A stretch of 64,000 nucleotides of DNA from Melitaea cinxia (GCF_905220565.1 NC_059405.1:15144081-15208080); one strand, 5' to 3'. Counted from the first letter of the stretch, positions 9,831 to 20,465 are shown. Program-made: numbers and translations. The notes: a model not told the origin generated them from the letters alone.

Positions 9831-9833
9831 TAA

Positions 9834-11263
9834 GTCAAGTTAAATCTTTAGAACCCATTAGAGTTAAAAGAGGTCTTGTAGATAGTCTTGGATCATTAAT
9901 AAAAAGTGTTACTGGTAATTTAGACTATCTTGATGCTCAAAAGTATAATGAGGCTATTCAAATATTGCAAAACAACCAGAATAAAATTATTTCCGAATTC
10001 AATAGTCATATTAGTCTTAGTAAAGAATGGATGTTACAACATAAAGGTATTTTAGATCAGTTAACTATAAATCAAGAAAAAATTAATAACACATTAGAAT
10101 TTCTTATAGAAGTAAATACTCGTAGAGACAACAGTTTAGTCCAGTCTGCTCAGTTTGCCCAATTATTAGGAATTATAAGTAATAATGTAGAGGATTTAGT
10201 GCTAGAAATAATTAGATTAGAAAATATAATGGCTTTTATTCGTGCCTCCAGCACTCATCATTCTATGATAGATATAGGAGTATTAAAAACGATGCTAGAT
10301 AAGTTAATAACTATATACAGTAAGGAGCAAATTCCTGATTTAGAATTACGGGAATATTATGACTTAATCAAACCAGGTTCATACTATCATGATAGAACAA
10401 TAGTTATAGTTTACAAATTTCCTATAATATACATAGACAGGTATAACTTGTACAAACTATCCATCGTTCCAAATGAAAAACAACTAGCCCTTATTCCTCC
10501 CTTTCCTTATATAGCAACAAACGAAAAAGCATTCGTGTACATAGAGGCTGAATGCCCGAAGTATAGCAGGATATTATATCTCTGTGACCAAAAAATAAGT
10601 CATCAAATTCGTACAGAACCAGACTGCATTCAAGAGCTTATTACCAACCAAAATCTTAAGGAAACCTGCCACTTCACGAAGGTTATGTTGTCTGCTGTAG
10701 CAATAGATAAACTGGATGATCAACACTATGTTATTTCATTACCTAAGCCGGAGAAAGTACAGTTAGCCTGTGAGAGAAAAGAATTCAATATACTACAAGG
10801 AAGCTATTTGGCCACTATTCCCATGAACTGCCTGTTGCGAACTAAAGAATTCACCGTTATCAACGAAAATGATGAGATAAAAGGCCAGCCGCTGAAGCTA
10901 TCAAGGATCCCATACAACCAAATTAACCAAACGACTACCTATACCCATACCGGTTCCAAGATGATTAGTCTAGATGATCTTCACAGCATCCAAGATAAAT
11001 TGTTACTAGAAACCCCTATACAGATTGACAAGACACAATCAATTGTTTTATACCATACAACGATACCATTTTATATCTTAATTTTATGTGTATCAGTAGT
11101 TATCGTTGTATTAGTAAGCCGAAAATATAGATGTTGGCCCTTAAAATCAGAAAATGAAGAGAAGCAGCAAACGCCTAAGACACCAGTATATGAAGATGTG
11201 GATAAAGGCATCAAGAGACGAGATGAACTTCCAGCAACATTTTCTCTGAAGCTGACAAAATAG
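9834..11263 (+). pseudogene. env: Errantivirus env, C-terminal fragment (furin site, fusion subunit, membrane anchor)
   Basis: Continues env after the Harbinger insertion. The furin-type cleavage motif RVKR is at 9860-9871, followed by GLVDSLGSLIKSVTGNLD, the conserved fusion-subunit start shared by errantivirus envelopes and baculovirus F proteins. A long helical region, a Cys-rich central part, a membrane segment (about 11060-11115) and a Lys/Glu-rich cytoplasmic tail follow, to TAG 11261-11263. No stop or frameshift within. It is cut off from its signal peptide and small subunit by the transposon. The ATG-like start seen by a naive reading lies in transposon sequence (9764-9830). Confidence 0.92.
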
Positions 11264-11273
11264 TTGCTGTTCT

Positions 11274-11284
11274 GCGGGTGGAGG
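11274..11284 (+). other. Polypurine tract
   Basis: GCGGGTGGAGG ends exactly one base before the 3' LTR, where plus-strand DNA synthesis is primed. It is interrupted by single pyrimidines but is the only purine-rich run at the LTR edge. Confidence 0.8.
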
Positions 11285-11617
11285 TGTTAAGTACGGAACC
11301 GTACTATCTATCATACAGTACCCTAAGCTCATCCATGAAAATGCCGAGCATGCATTTAATATCCATATTCAATAAACAACGGAAAACCGATGCAGCCCAT
11401 GTCGCAACGTCCGTCCAGCCACGAGCCGCCGACGCAGCGATTTCGTCATATTTTAAATTTAATTTCATTATTAATTTTTATACAAAATTTTGTCATTCCT
11501 AATTCTCGCATCGAATAGGTTTCACCTCTCTTAATTGTAATTTTATTTTAATTAATTAAAGTATTTTTTAAGTCATTTTGGTTTTTTTTCGATCCATCGG
11601 CTGCAGTAAACGTAATT
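11285..11617 (+). repeat. Errantivirus 3' LTR
   Basis: Same 333 bases as the 5' LTR, offset by 8,250. It is preceded by the polypurine tract and followed by the AGCT target duplication. A minus-strand AATAAA at 11547-11542 lies about 180 bases beyond the POPDC exon 3 donor in the direction of POPDC transcription. Confidence 0.97.
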
Positions 11618-11621
11618 AGCT
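11618..11621. repeat. Target site duplication AGCT (right copy)
   Basis: AGCT directly after the 3' LTR, the partner of 3031-3034. The empty site would have been a single AGCT in POPDC intron 3. Confidence 0.9.
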
Positions 11622-11639
11622 TCACACTATAAATAAAGA

Positions 11640-11705
11640 CATTCTGTAGTATATTTAGTATCAGCATTGCACCCGTGCGAAGCCGGGGCGAGTCGCTAGT
11701 GTTAA
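11640..11705 (-). repeat. Family D/C head fragment beside the exon 3 donor
   Basis: Plus-strand ATTGCACCCGTGCGAAGCCG also occurs near 30318, and on the minus strand the segment starts ACTAGCGACTCGCCCCGGCT like family D. It lies between the errantivirus 3' LTR and POPDC exon 3, beginning about 22 bases past the exon 3 donor. Confidence 0.65.
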
Positions 11706-11724
11706 ATAAATAATATGTAAAAAC

Positions 11725-11827
11725 CTGGAAGTACTCATCCGTCGAGACTCCGAACCACTCCGGCGAGTCTAAGAAGTGGTGTGGAAAGACTATGTGCAGC
11801 GCGCGCTGGTTCTGAGACACTACAAGT
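11725..11827 (-). CDS. bves: POPDC/bves exon 3 (cAMP-binding DSPEW motif)
   Basis: The acceptor (tcctttttttcag) is at 11838-11828. The exon completes K219 and encodes residues 219-253: LVVSQNQRALHIVFPHHF, then LDSPEW (D239-W243), ending TDEYFQ. DSPE and FQVT/S are the conserved phosphate-binding-cassette motifs of the Popeye domain, so this exon carries half of the ligand site. FQ closes this exon and VS opens exon 4. The donor is unusual: CAG|GTTTTTAC departs from GTRAGT at +3, +5 and +6. Phase and protein continuity nevertheless fix this boundary. The 3' LTR of the errantivirus ends only 107 bases into the following intron. Confidence 0.93.
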
Positions 11828-12001
11828 CTGAAAAAAAGGAAACAATTATATCAATTGATGTCTACATCTAACTTAAAAGCTTTTACGTCACTCCTAATGA
11901 TATTACAAATCGAAAAATCTTCTGCCTTTAAAAAACTGACATACAAAACTGCAACAATCCAAAACATACAGAAGAATACTAAGCAATATACGACACATTT
12001 T

Positions 12002-12730
12002 TAACCGACTTCAAAAAAGGAGGAGGTTACTCAATTCAACCGTAAATGTTTTTTTTTAATGTATGTTCGGGGATAACTCCGTCGTTTATGGACCGATTTC
12101 GATAATTTTTTTTTTTTTGTTGGAAAGGAGATATCCCTAGTTTGGTACCATGATAAGGAAACCAGGATCTGATGATGGGGTCCCAGAGAAATCGAGGGAA
12201 ACTCTCGAAAATCCGCATAACTTTTTACTGGATGTACCGATTTTGATGATTTTTTTTTTATGTCACTAGGTCGGCAAACAAGCGTACGGCTCACCTGATG
12301 GTAAGCGATTACCGTAGCTTTTAGACACCTGCAACACCAGAAGCATCGCAAGCGCGTTGCCGACCGAATCCCCAATCCCCCCAGGAGCTCTGGTCACCTT
12401 ACTCACCAACAGGAACACAATACTGCTTGAAAGCAGTATTATTTAGCTGTGATCTTCTGTAAGGTCGAGGTACTACCCCAGTCGGGCTGCTCCATATTTT
12501 GAGCAGGAAATTCCTGCTGTGCCCTACCTCAGTTAATCAGTAATTAAATTAATTAAATAATAATAAGTTTAATCGAAAGCCGATGTTTATCATGTGGTCA
12601 TATTTAAATTTTATCGAGATCTGATACAACTTTTGGAGTAATCTTTGATAATGCGTATTTACTTGACATTTTTTTGTCTACCTACGTTGTATTACTTGTC
12701 GATATAATTGAAGTAAGTTAAAAAGTGTCA
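12002..12730 (+). repeat. Family B element, split by a family E insertion
   Basis: Starts TTTTTAACCGACTTCAAAAA GGAGGAGG style, runs through the GATATCCCTAGTTTGGTACC block, is interrupted at about 12257-12566 by a reversed family E copy, then resumes TTTAATCGAAAGCCGATGTT and ends near ATAATTGAAGTAAGTTAAAA. The hairpin tail is lost. The order of events is B first, E second. Confidence 0.8.
12262..12560 (-). repeat. Family E repeat nested in family B
   Basis: Reverse copy of the repeat seen forward at 31340-31596 and 36434-36706. It has TCGGCAAACAAGCGTACGGC at its left, CACCTGCAACACCAGAAGCA in the middle and GGGCTGCTCCATATTTTGAG at its right. A TAATTAAATTAATTAAATAA run marks its edge with the host copy. 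Confidence 0.8.
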
Positions 12731-13629
12731 CTATTAATCGAAACGAATGGTGCCGTCAACTGATGCGTCATTAGATTTATCGGCGTCGATATTCACATAA
12801 TTATGTTAGTAGTATTTGTGAAAAGATTGGTTTAAGCCTTCTTCTTCTTAAATCATTTCTTTTGTATACTTTCACACAGCTTGGAATAAAAAAAAAACTT
12901 GGTGTACTTCGAATAGTATTTTAGCACTTCAGTACCACACAATACATGTAAGAAGGTTTTTTAGTTTATTTCATGATCTGTATAGCAATAAAATTGAAAA
13001 TATGTATGAAGTGACTGATGCATTTTGTTTCATCGGACGTCATCCAAAGCGCACGCTAAGTGATGAGATTTAAGCGACACAAACTTATTCAATGTTTTAA
13101 ATTTTTGGAAAATAATTTGAATATTTTCAAGCATTTTTTTTCTACATTATAAAAATGTAAATGATGAATTTGAGACATAAAAAAATCATACATATTCCTC
13201 ATTTCAATTTTAATTACATTTCACAATGTAAATACACACGAGTGTATCGGTATGAATATAAAATGTAAAATTAGAATGTGCCCGTAGGAACATCTTGGAC
13301 AAAACATTAAATTCCTTTCACAATGTAGACTACGGGGTGAACCAACAATGGAACAAATAAAACGAAAACTAAAGCAAAGTTTAATATACGTAAGACCGAG
13401 TTAATTAGAACGAGCAAGGGACAAACCGAAAGGTTAAAAAATTTAATCTAACATAACCTTTTAAATGGTACGCGATTATTTATACTGGTTTTTAAGAACT
13501 TGAATTTTAATTATTTCGCCCAGTTCATGAACCGCGAGGTCAATGTGTCGCTTTGAATAAATTTTACTGCAGTACGTTATGTATTTATTTATACTTTCTT
13601 TGGGCGTTTGTTTAAATCAAAATTTCACT

Positions 13630-13631
<2 letters not shown>

Positions 13632-13697
<66 letters not shown>
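13632..13697. repeat. (TA)n microsatellite
   Basis: An uninterrupted TA run of about 33 units. Likely length-variable. Confidence 0.98.
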
Positions 13698-13700
<3 letters not shown>

Positions 13701-14141
13701 TTTTTAATAAGTTTAAACGTAAACGTAACGTATTCAAGTGAATGAATAACGAATTATGATACAGTCCAAGAATGCTTAAAGTCTTAAAAAACTTAACATT
13801 TGCAGGAAATCTGCTGCTAAATGATTTTTTTTTTTTAATATATTTTATATAAAGAAAACACCTATATACCAAATCTTGCCTATATTGCCCAAATCATTTA
13901 TCAATATAACGTGAAGTATATAAGTCGACACGGTTTCGATGCACCATTAACCCAGGCCGTATTATGGCAACCTTTACTCATCTATTGTAAGCCGTGTTTG
14001 CGAAGGTCACGACCTAATGAAATCCCAGGGCTCGTAACCTAAAACGTTTACATCTTGAAAGCTTTTGAAATAAAGTGAGCCACTTTGATGCGAAATCGTT
14101 TTTATATTTTCGAAAGGTAACGAAATACGTATGACTTGGAC

Positions 14142-14168
14142 AAAAAAAAAAAAAAAAAAAAAAAAAAA
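14142..14168. repeat. A27 homopolymer
   Basis: Twenty-seven consecutive A residues. Could be the tail of an unrecognised retroposon, but no element is recognised on either side. Confidence 0.9.
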
Positions 14169-14989
14169 CAGAATTTACTAGTGAAACAATCACAAAATTG
14201 TGATTTTAAACTTTCGAGTTGACTACAAATATCGAACTACTGGAATTTTTTTCAACTGTATCACAACAAGGTCGTATAAAGGTTTTTGCATATATATGAA
14301 GTAACTAATTTCTGAGCACCGTTTATAAATAAGACATTCATCAAAATTTTTGTTATTGTTATATCAAATAACCGAATAACGTGAAGAAACAGTACAATAT
14401 TGAATTTCTCAATGGAATCTTATAACTTCAGGAGCCAATCAATCAAATCAATTACAAATTAATACAAAATTCCAAATCAATATTATCGAATTCATCTTTA
14501 TTAAATAAGACAAACATCAGCAATTTCATTATTTTTTTCCGTTATAAAAATCACTGTCATGAAGATATTCAATAGTATTGTAAGAATATTTGATAATAAT
14601 TGGAAAATTCTTGAACACTCAATCTCACTACTACTAACTGTTTACAAGGCAAAACGAAATTTTAAAAGTAGAACAAACAAACAAAAAACCCTTAAAGATA
14701 AATATGTACTCGAATCTACAGTTATGCAAAAGTAGCTCGTAAAAAAATCTGGCAATCTGTCAAATCTACACTAGCGTTTAACAACAGACCTTGGCACAAG
14801 CGACAAAATACTGCGAAAAGAGGCAAGTGAATCGGGTAAATATTGAGTTGCATAACATTTAATAACAAATTAATACATTTGTCAACATCGGGACAAAAAT
14901 ACATCGATACTCACATTATGGAGAGGAAACATCCGCATATTTGAATTTTTCATAATTGATGGATAAACTCAAAATCTACTGGACCAATT

Positions 14990-15305
14990 ATAAAACTTCC
15001 TTCACCAGAATGTGTTTCACTGAGTGACGAAGGATATATTTTAATGGAAGAAAAAAGAACAGCCGAAATTGTACAGTCTACGCAGGCAAACTTTGAACTT
15101 CAAACTTTTGAACTTTTCGAAATTAGTGGCGATACACTTAATGAAACAAAACTAACTTTGCCAGAAGATAATTTGCCAAAAAAACGACAAACATGGACCA
15201 CCTGATGTCGGGAGGTTACTCCTACTTTTGATATTGACGTAGTCGTAGGGCGAGTGCGGAACGATCCAACTTTGTTAATACAACTTATCAAACCGTGAGA
15301 TTTGT
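14990..15305 (+). pseudogene. Unidentified coding-like remnant
   Basis: A reading frame with ordinary amino-acid composition runs from about 15009 to a TGA near 15203: ECVSLSDEGYILMEEKRTAE, TLNETKLTLPEDNLPKKRQT. The same frame continues after the stop with VTPTFDIDVVVGRVRNDPTL. It has no start, splice signal or domain I recognise. It may be decayed transposon coding sequence or chance. Confidence 0.25.
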
Positions 15306-16164
15306 TCAACCAGAATAACAATGAGAAATATTCGTTTATAATTGACTGCCCAATTTTTTACCTAAAAGTATTAACATTACAGTATACGTACATATTTTGT
15401 ACCGTAATAAATTCTTAGACTGTTGAGTTTGATGATTTTAATGATTTTTATTAACGTTAAGAATGGCAACATTAATGAGATTTATAAAATAATAATAAGA
15501 ATATCAAGATTAAAACAATTTAAAAAAGGAGGGTACTACAAGAAAAGGGAGACAAATTATTGCTCGAAAGTATTTCTTACAAAGATTGTATGTAAGCAAA
15601 AGTGAATTAACATTTTCAGCACAGAAGTCAAAGTATAGAAGAAAAATACTCTAATAGTCAGCGTAGTTTTTAAAATTAACAATATAATTTTTAAAATAGT
15701 TTTATTATCTAACGACCTGTAGTGCCATAATTATATTTTAACCATTATGTCTGACGTCCAGATTGGAAAAAATGATTGAATTGAATGATTTTGCACTTTA
15801 CCTACTGTACGTAGGATTTGTCTGCATTCCAGGTAAAGAGATTCTTTTATTTTCTCTTTAGCATGGTCATTGATATTCCTTTTACGTTTTTTCCGTTGTT
15901 AATATCTTAAACTTGATATCTTCCGTCTAGACCTATCAAAAGCTGATTAGGCGGTTTCTCACGTATTTGTTACGCGTTATATTACTAAGGCTTCATTATA
16001 ATTGATGTCGATAGCGTTTAACGTTTTTTTGGGTTCAATGTTTTTAAAAATTAAATGACTTAAGAAAAACTGTTTTGAAGGTTAAAAACTACTGGATTAT
16101 TACATTATCTCAGTTTTAGTAACAAGTTGCTAAATTAGTTATTTCATTGAGGTCTTGTATTTTT

Positions 16165-16362
16165 TCTCTCTTTCTCTAGGATCCTATCATCAGATCCTGG
16201 TTTCCTTATCATGGTACCAAATAAGGGATATCTCCTTTCCAACAAAAAAAAAATATCAAAATCGGTTCATAAACGACGGAGTTATCCCCGAACATACATA
16301 ATATATATATACGGTCGAATTGAGTAACCTCCTCCTTTTTTCGAAGTCGGTTAAAAATATAT
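16165..16362 (-). repeat. Family B element, 5' part
   Basis: Reverse copy ending CCTCCTCCTTTTTTCGAAGTCGGTTAAAAA on the plus strand. It includes the AGGATCCTATCATCAGATCC block but lacks the tail half. Confidence 0.8.
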
Positions 16363-16832
16363 CGGCTGTTAAAACGCAGGCATTTAGTTGCCTACCTTCG
16401 GATCAAACGACCGTATATGTATATATACTAAACATATTAAATATTATACATATAAAAACCTGTAATACAATATTAGTAAACTCGAAGCTAATTACACATT
16501 CACAGTACAAATTCACATCTCGAAATAATAATTTCTGACTAATACTCTATTTAGAAACGTAATAGACGAACCATAAGTCGGCAGTTATCATAAAGGTGGG
16601 ACCAAAGTCACGTCGGGTCAGATGTTAGCAAGGTGAACACCTACACACACTTAAACGAAATAGATATCTACATTTATGTACAGAAATCAAAAACAAATTA
16701 CTCGTTAAACGAGCACATAATATTAAGAACAATGAGTTGTGCATGTTTCTAATTTATTAGTACCATTTGAAAAATTATTTTCAGTTAAACATATCATAGA
16801 AAATTTTAGCCAATTTACAAGGTAAAAAATTG

Positions 16833-16851
16833 TTTTTTTTTTTTTTTTTTT
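16833..16851. repeat. T19 homopolymer
   Basis: Nineteen consecutive T residues. No flanking element recognised. Confidence 0.85.
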
Positions 16852-17019
16852 GGCTATAAATTACACTCATATAAAAACTCTAGAGAGTAGTGTAAAGCAA
16901 TCTGTTGGAATTTTGAGATTAATCTCATTAAGCTTATGAAGTCGAATATGCGTGTCAATTAAAGATGGACTGAGGTGTTGAATAATAAGTTTATATTTAC
17001 GCAACACCTTTGTAGGTTA

Positions 17020-17330
17020 TGCTGTGTGGTTACGGCATTAAGAATACAGCCACCCCCTCTCTTCCCGTGGGTGTCGTAAGAGGCGACTTAGGGATAACAC
17101 AGTTCCACTACCACCTTGGAACTTGACTACACCACCGACCGATTGCGGGATAACCATCCAATTGCTGGCTTTGAAATACACAGGCCGAAGACGGGCAGCA
17201 GCGTCTTCGGTGCGACGAGCCAGACCTGCGGCCACCAACCCGCCTGCCCAGCATGGGCAAAACACATGAGTTCACTCCATTTTTGGTGCAAATTTGTGGA
17301 AGTCTATGTCCAGCAGTGAACATAGTGGCG
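17020..17330 (+). repeat. Family A retroposon, near full length
   Basis: Starts GCTGTGTGGTTACGGCATTA, continues through TCTTCCCGTGGGTGTCGTAA and TGCTGGCTTTGAAATACACA, and ends near TCCAGCAGTGAACATAGTGG. The open frames on both strands here are properties of this repeat and recur in other copies, so they are not host genes. Confidence 0.85.
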
Positions 17331-17999
17331 GTGGGGGTTTGTAGGACTAATTAAGATAAACATTTCTCTTTTACATTATAAACCTACGTTTAAACTCAAC
17401 AGTTTTTGCAGCGTACGCCAGAATAGCTCGCAGATGGCAGATTTTTTTCCGACTTACTTGACAATTATCTTTTTTTTTGACATTGCACACACTATTTTTA
17501 AAAATTATAGCCTATGTGTTATTCTAATGTATAAGCTATATTACTGTAAACTTTCATTAATATCTATTCGGTAGTTTTTGCTTGAAAGAAGAACAAACAT
17601 ACATCCATACATACAAACTTTCGCGTTTATAATATTAATAGGAAAATTAAGTATCGTTACGTAAATGCCACCATGTCGCTAGCATATAAGAAGTAATTGG
17701 AACATTCATAGCCGCGTCGCTCCGGGTTGAATTCACGTAAATACGCCTACAGATGAGCAATTACTTACGCCACGTCTCCGGTAAACAACGAGGATTAACT
17801 AGAGATTATATAACAAACATTTTAGTTAAAATTAAGGTGACCTTTTTGGTAGAACTTCATAAAATATAACCTGTATTAGATTCCTTCTAATATGATAAAA
17901 CTTTATAATCATACATATAATGAAAATGTAACGGGTCGCTGTCTGTACAAAAGAATATATATAACAAAAAATATTATTAGGACTTTTACAATCGCAAAT

Positions 18000-18240
18000 A
18001 GCACCCAAAACAATGAATGTCAGAATTTTTGTCCGTTTGTCTGTGTGTTTTGTTCATGCTAATCTCAGACACGGCTTATCCGATTTAGATGTGGTATTGT
18101 GGCAAGCTTAGCTTAATATTTAGTGTTTGTTTCGTGTCAATTGGTTCATAAATAAAAAAGATTAAAGATTTTTTTTAAAGAATCTCGTTTAACAATGTAG
18201 TCACTATTTCACGCAGACGAAGTCGCGAGCACAGCTAGTG
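18000..18240 (+). repeat. Retroposon fragment ending CGCAGACGAAGTCGCGAGCA
   Basis: A TTTTTGTCCGTTTGTCTGTG run, a CTAATCTCAGACACGGCTTA block, and an end matching the terminal wording of 19825-20100 (ACGCAGACGAAGTTGCGTGC). Degenerate. Confidence 0.5.
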
Positions 18241-18984
18241 ACAGATATGTTTGATGTACCTAATAACTTTTTACGTTTCAACAGTCAACTAATTTGTATA
18301 TATATTTTATTTGATTTAGAAAACAAACAGTACAATATAAAACCAATTAAAAAACTCATACAGCGAACACACAAACCAATAAAGTTTCCAGTAGTAGACA
18401 ATTCATAAATGGGCTGAAAAGCACAGATTAATAGAAAATCATCGATATTTACACACAGAAATATAAATAATTCAAGCAATAGTAAAATCAATAATTAGAT
18501 AAACAAATACGAAACAGGAAAATTTCCTTACAATATTAATTAAATATTAAATAATTAAAAGATATGTTAAATTTTATACATCATTACAACAAATCAATCA
18601 TACCAACTACTGATTAGATAGAAAAAATAAAATCAAACCAACCTACTAGAAATTTCTAAATTATGTAAATAATTAATAATAATTTACAAATTTATATCAT
18701 TTCGTAATTCCCTCCTTACAGATTGTACTCACTGTACATGCAGCAAAGTCAATGTGATGAAAACGTTGGTTGTACATTTTACATGCTCTAAGAGTAAGAT
18801 TGTTTTGGGCACATTTGGTCTTAGTTGTAGGCATATCAAATAGGGACTGACTACGTGTATTTATTTTGGGATATCTAAATGATACATTGCTTAGGAGATA
18901 AGGATAATAAAATATGTAGTCTCTTTCTAATCGACGATTTTCTACAGAAGGAACATACGGAATATCTTGAAGATGCGGCAAAAC

Positions 18985-19740
18985 TTTTTAACCGACTTCC
19001 AAAAAAGGAGGAGGTTCTCAATTCGACTGTATTTTTTTTTAATGTATGTTACATCAGAACTTTTGACCGTGTGGACCGATTTCGACAATTTTTTTTTAAT
19101 CGAAAGGTAGTGTGTGCCACTTGGTCCCATTTAAATTTATTTGAGATCTAACAACTACTTTTCGAATTATATCTAATAATGCGTTTTTACTTGACGCTTT
19201 TTTCGTCGACCTACGTTGTATTATACCGCATAACTTTCTACTGGATGTATCGATTTTGATAATTCTTTTTTTGTTGGAAAGGGGATATCCCTAGTTTGGT
19301 ACCATGATAACGAAACTAGGATCTGATGATGGGATCCCAGAGAAATCGAGAGAAGCTCTCGAAAATTCGCAATAACTTTCTACTGGATGTACCGATTTTG
19401 ATCATTCTTTTTTTTTGTTGGAAAGAGGATATCCGTAGTTTGGTACCATGATAAAGAAACTAGGCACTGATGATGGGATCCCAGAGAAATCGAGGGAAAC
19501 TCTCAATAATACGCAATAACTTTTTACTGGGTGTACCGATTTTGATAATTTTTAATTTAATCAAAAGCTGATATTTATCATGTGGTCACATATAAATTTT
19601 ATCGAGATCTGAAAACTACTTTTTGAGTAATCTTTGATAACGCGTAGTTACTTGACAATTTTTTCGTCGATCTACGTTGTATTACTCGTCGATGTAATTG
19701 AAGTCGGTTTTTTTTTCGTTTGCGAGCAAACACAATTATT
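18985..19740 (+). repeat. Family B element, long copy with a duplicated internal block
   Basis: Full-length in outline: TTTTTAACCGACTTCC at the left, GAAGTCGGTTTTTTTTTCG and GTTTGCGAGCAAAC at the right. Between them a block of about 140 bp (ACTTTCTACTGGATGTAYCG … GAGAAATCGAG) occurs at about 19227-19366 and again at 19367-19505, with a third partial start near 19515. Other copies carry one such block. Confidence 0.85.
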
Positions 19741-19824
19741 AAAATAATAATTTAATAAATTTATAGTTATTTTCCAATTGAGCAACATGTCATTTGTAAA
19801 ATGGATATTGGTATGCTCTATACA

Positions 19825-20100
19825 ATCTATACTAATATTATGAAGCTGAAGAGTTTGTTTGTTTGAACGCGCTAATCTCAGGAACTACTAGTCCGATTTA
19901 AAAAATTCTTTCAGTGTTAGATAGCCCAGGCTATAGGCTGTATATCTTTACGCTACGATCAATAGGAGCGGAGCACTAATGAAGAATGTTTAAAAATCGT
20001 GGTTTCATTTTCAAATAACTATTCAACGATGTTTATAAATCGGGGTTTCTTTTTCAAATAACTATTCAACGCAGACGAAGTTGCGTGCATTAGCTAGTTA
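19825..20100 (+). repeat. Family G retroposon-like repeat
   Basis: Starts TACTAATATTATGAAGCTGA, has CGCGCTAATCTCAGGAACTA and CAATAGGAGCGGAGCACTAA, and ends ACGCAGACGAAGTTGCGTGC then ATTAGCTAG. A second, shorter copy is at 25195-25340. Confidence 0.7.
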
Positions 20101-20403
20101 TTTATAAATGTTGAAAATAAACCTTACGACCGTTATGGCAGCCAACAAACAACTGACCACTTGATAAATATGTCATTTGAATTTAGAATAAGATCAAAAG
20201 CCTAGGCCATAGTGGGCCACAGAAGCTAAACGAAAAAGGTGCGGTCGAAATGCTGTGTCCAAAACGAGTGTTGAATTCAAGGTGATAAGAATGTAAACCG
20301 AGATCAACGTGACTACATATCAAATTTAGTTTTAATTAATAATAATAAATAAATATTTGTAATAAATAAATGTTCGAAATAGACGGCCACATCATAATTT
20401 TCA

Positions 20404-20465
20404 TTTTAACCGACTTCCGAAAAAGGAGGAGGTCCTCAATTGAACTGCATTTTTATTTTTATCTT
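20404..20465 (+). repeat. Family B 5' fragment
   Basis: TTTTAACCGACTTCCGAAAA then AGGAGGAGGTCCTCAATTGA; the rest of the element is missing. Confidence 0.75.

Larger units (their letters stand above)
3035..11617 (+). mobile_element. Endogenous errantivirus (Ty3/gypsy with env), near-complete provirus
   Basis: An 8,583-bp LTR retrotransposon of insect-retrovirus type. In order it has a 333-bp LTR, a tRNA-Ser primer site, a leader with a splice donor, gag, pol (PR-RT-RNaseH-IN) in the -1 frame, env, a polypurine tract and a second LTR. The insertion is flanked by AGCT on both sides. The LTRs are identical by eye, so integration is recent. gag and pol are open. env is split by a 970-bp Harbinger insertion, so the element as it stands cannot make a normal envelope; it could still transpose within cells if gag and pol work. 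It lies antisense to POPDC. Gene order, env type, primer tRNA and 4-bp duplication match lepidopteran and dipteran errantiviruses such as TED, 17.6 and 297. Confidence 0.96.
2324..11724 (-). other. POPDC intron 3, host of the errantivirus
   Basis: The intron is 9.4 kb now and about 0.8 kb without the provirus and its duplicated AGCT. From the left it holds unrecognised AT-rich sequence (2324-2660), an old retroposon fragment (2660-2990), the provirus (3035-11617) and a short retroposon fragment (about 11640-11705) next to the exon 3 donor. Confidence 0.88.

Noticed and set aside
17038..17323. Overlapping frames on both strands rich in Arg and Cys
   Set aside because: The same frames recur in other family A copies (for example 38469-38886), so they belong to the repeat and are not a gene.
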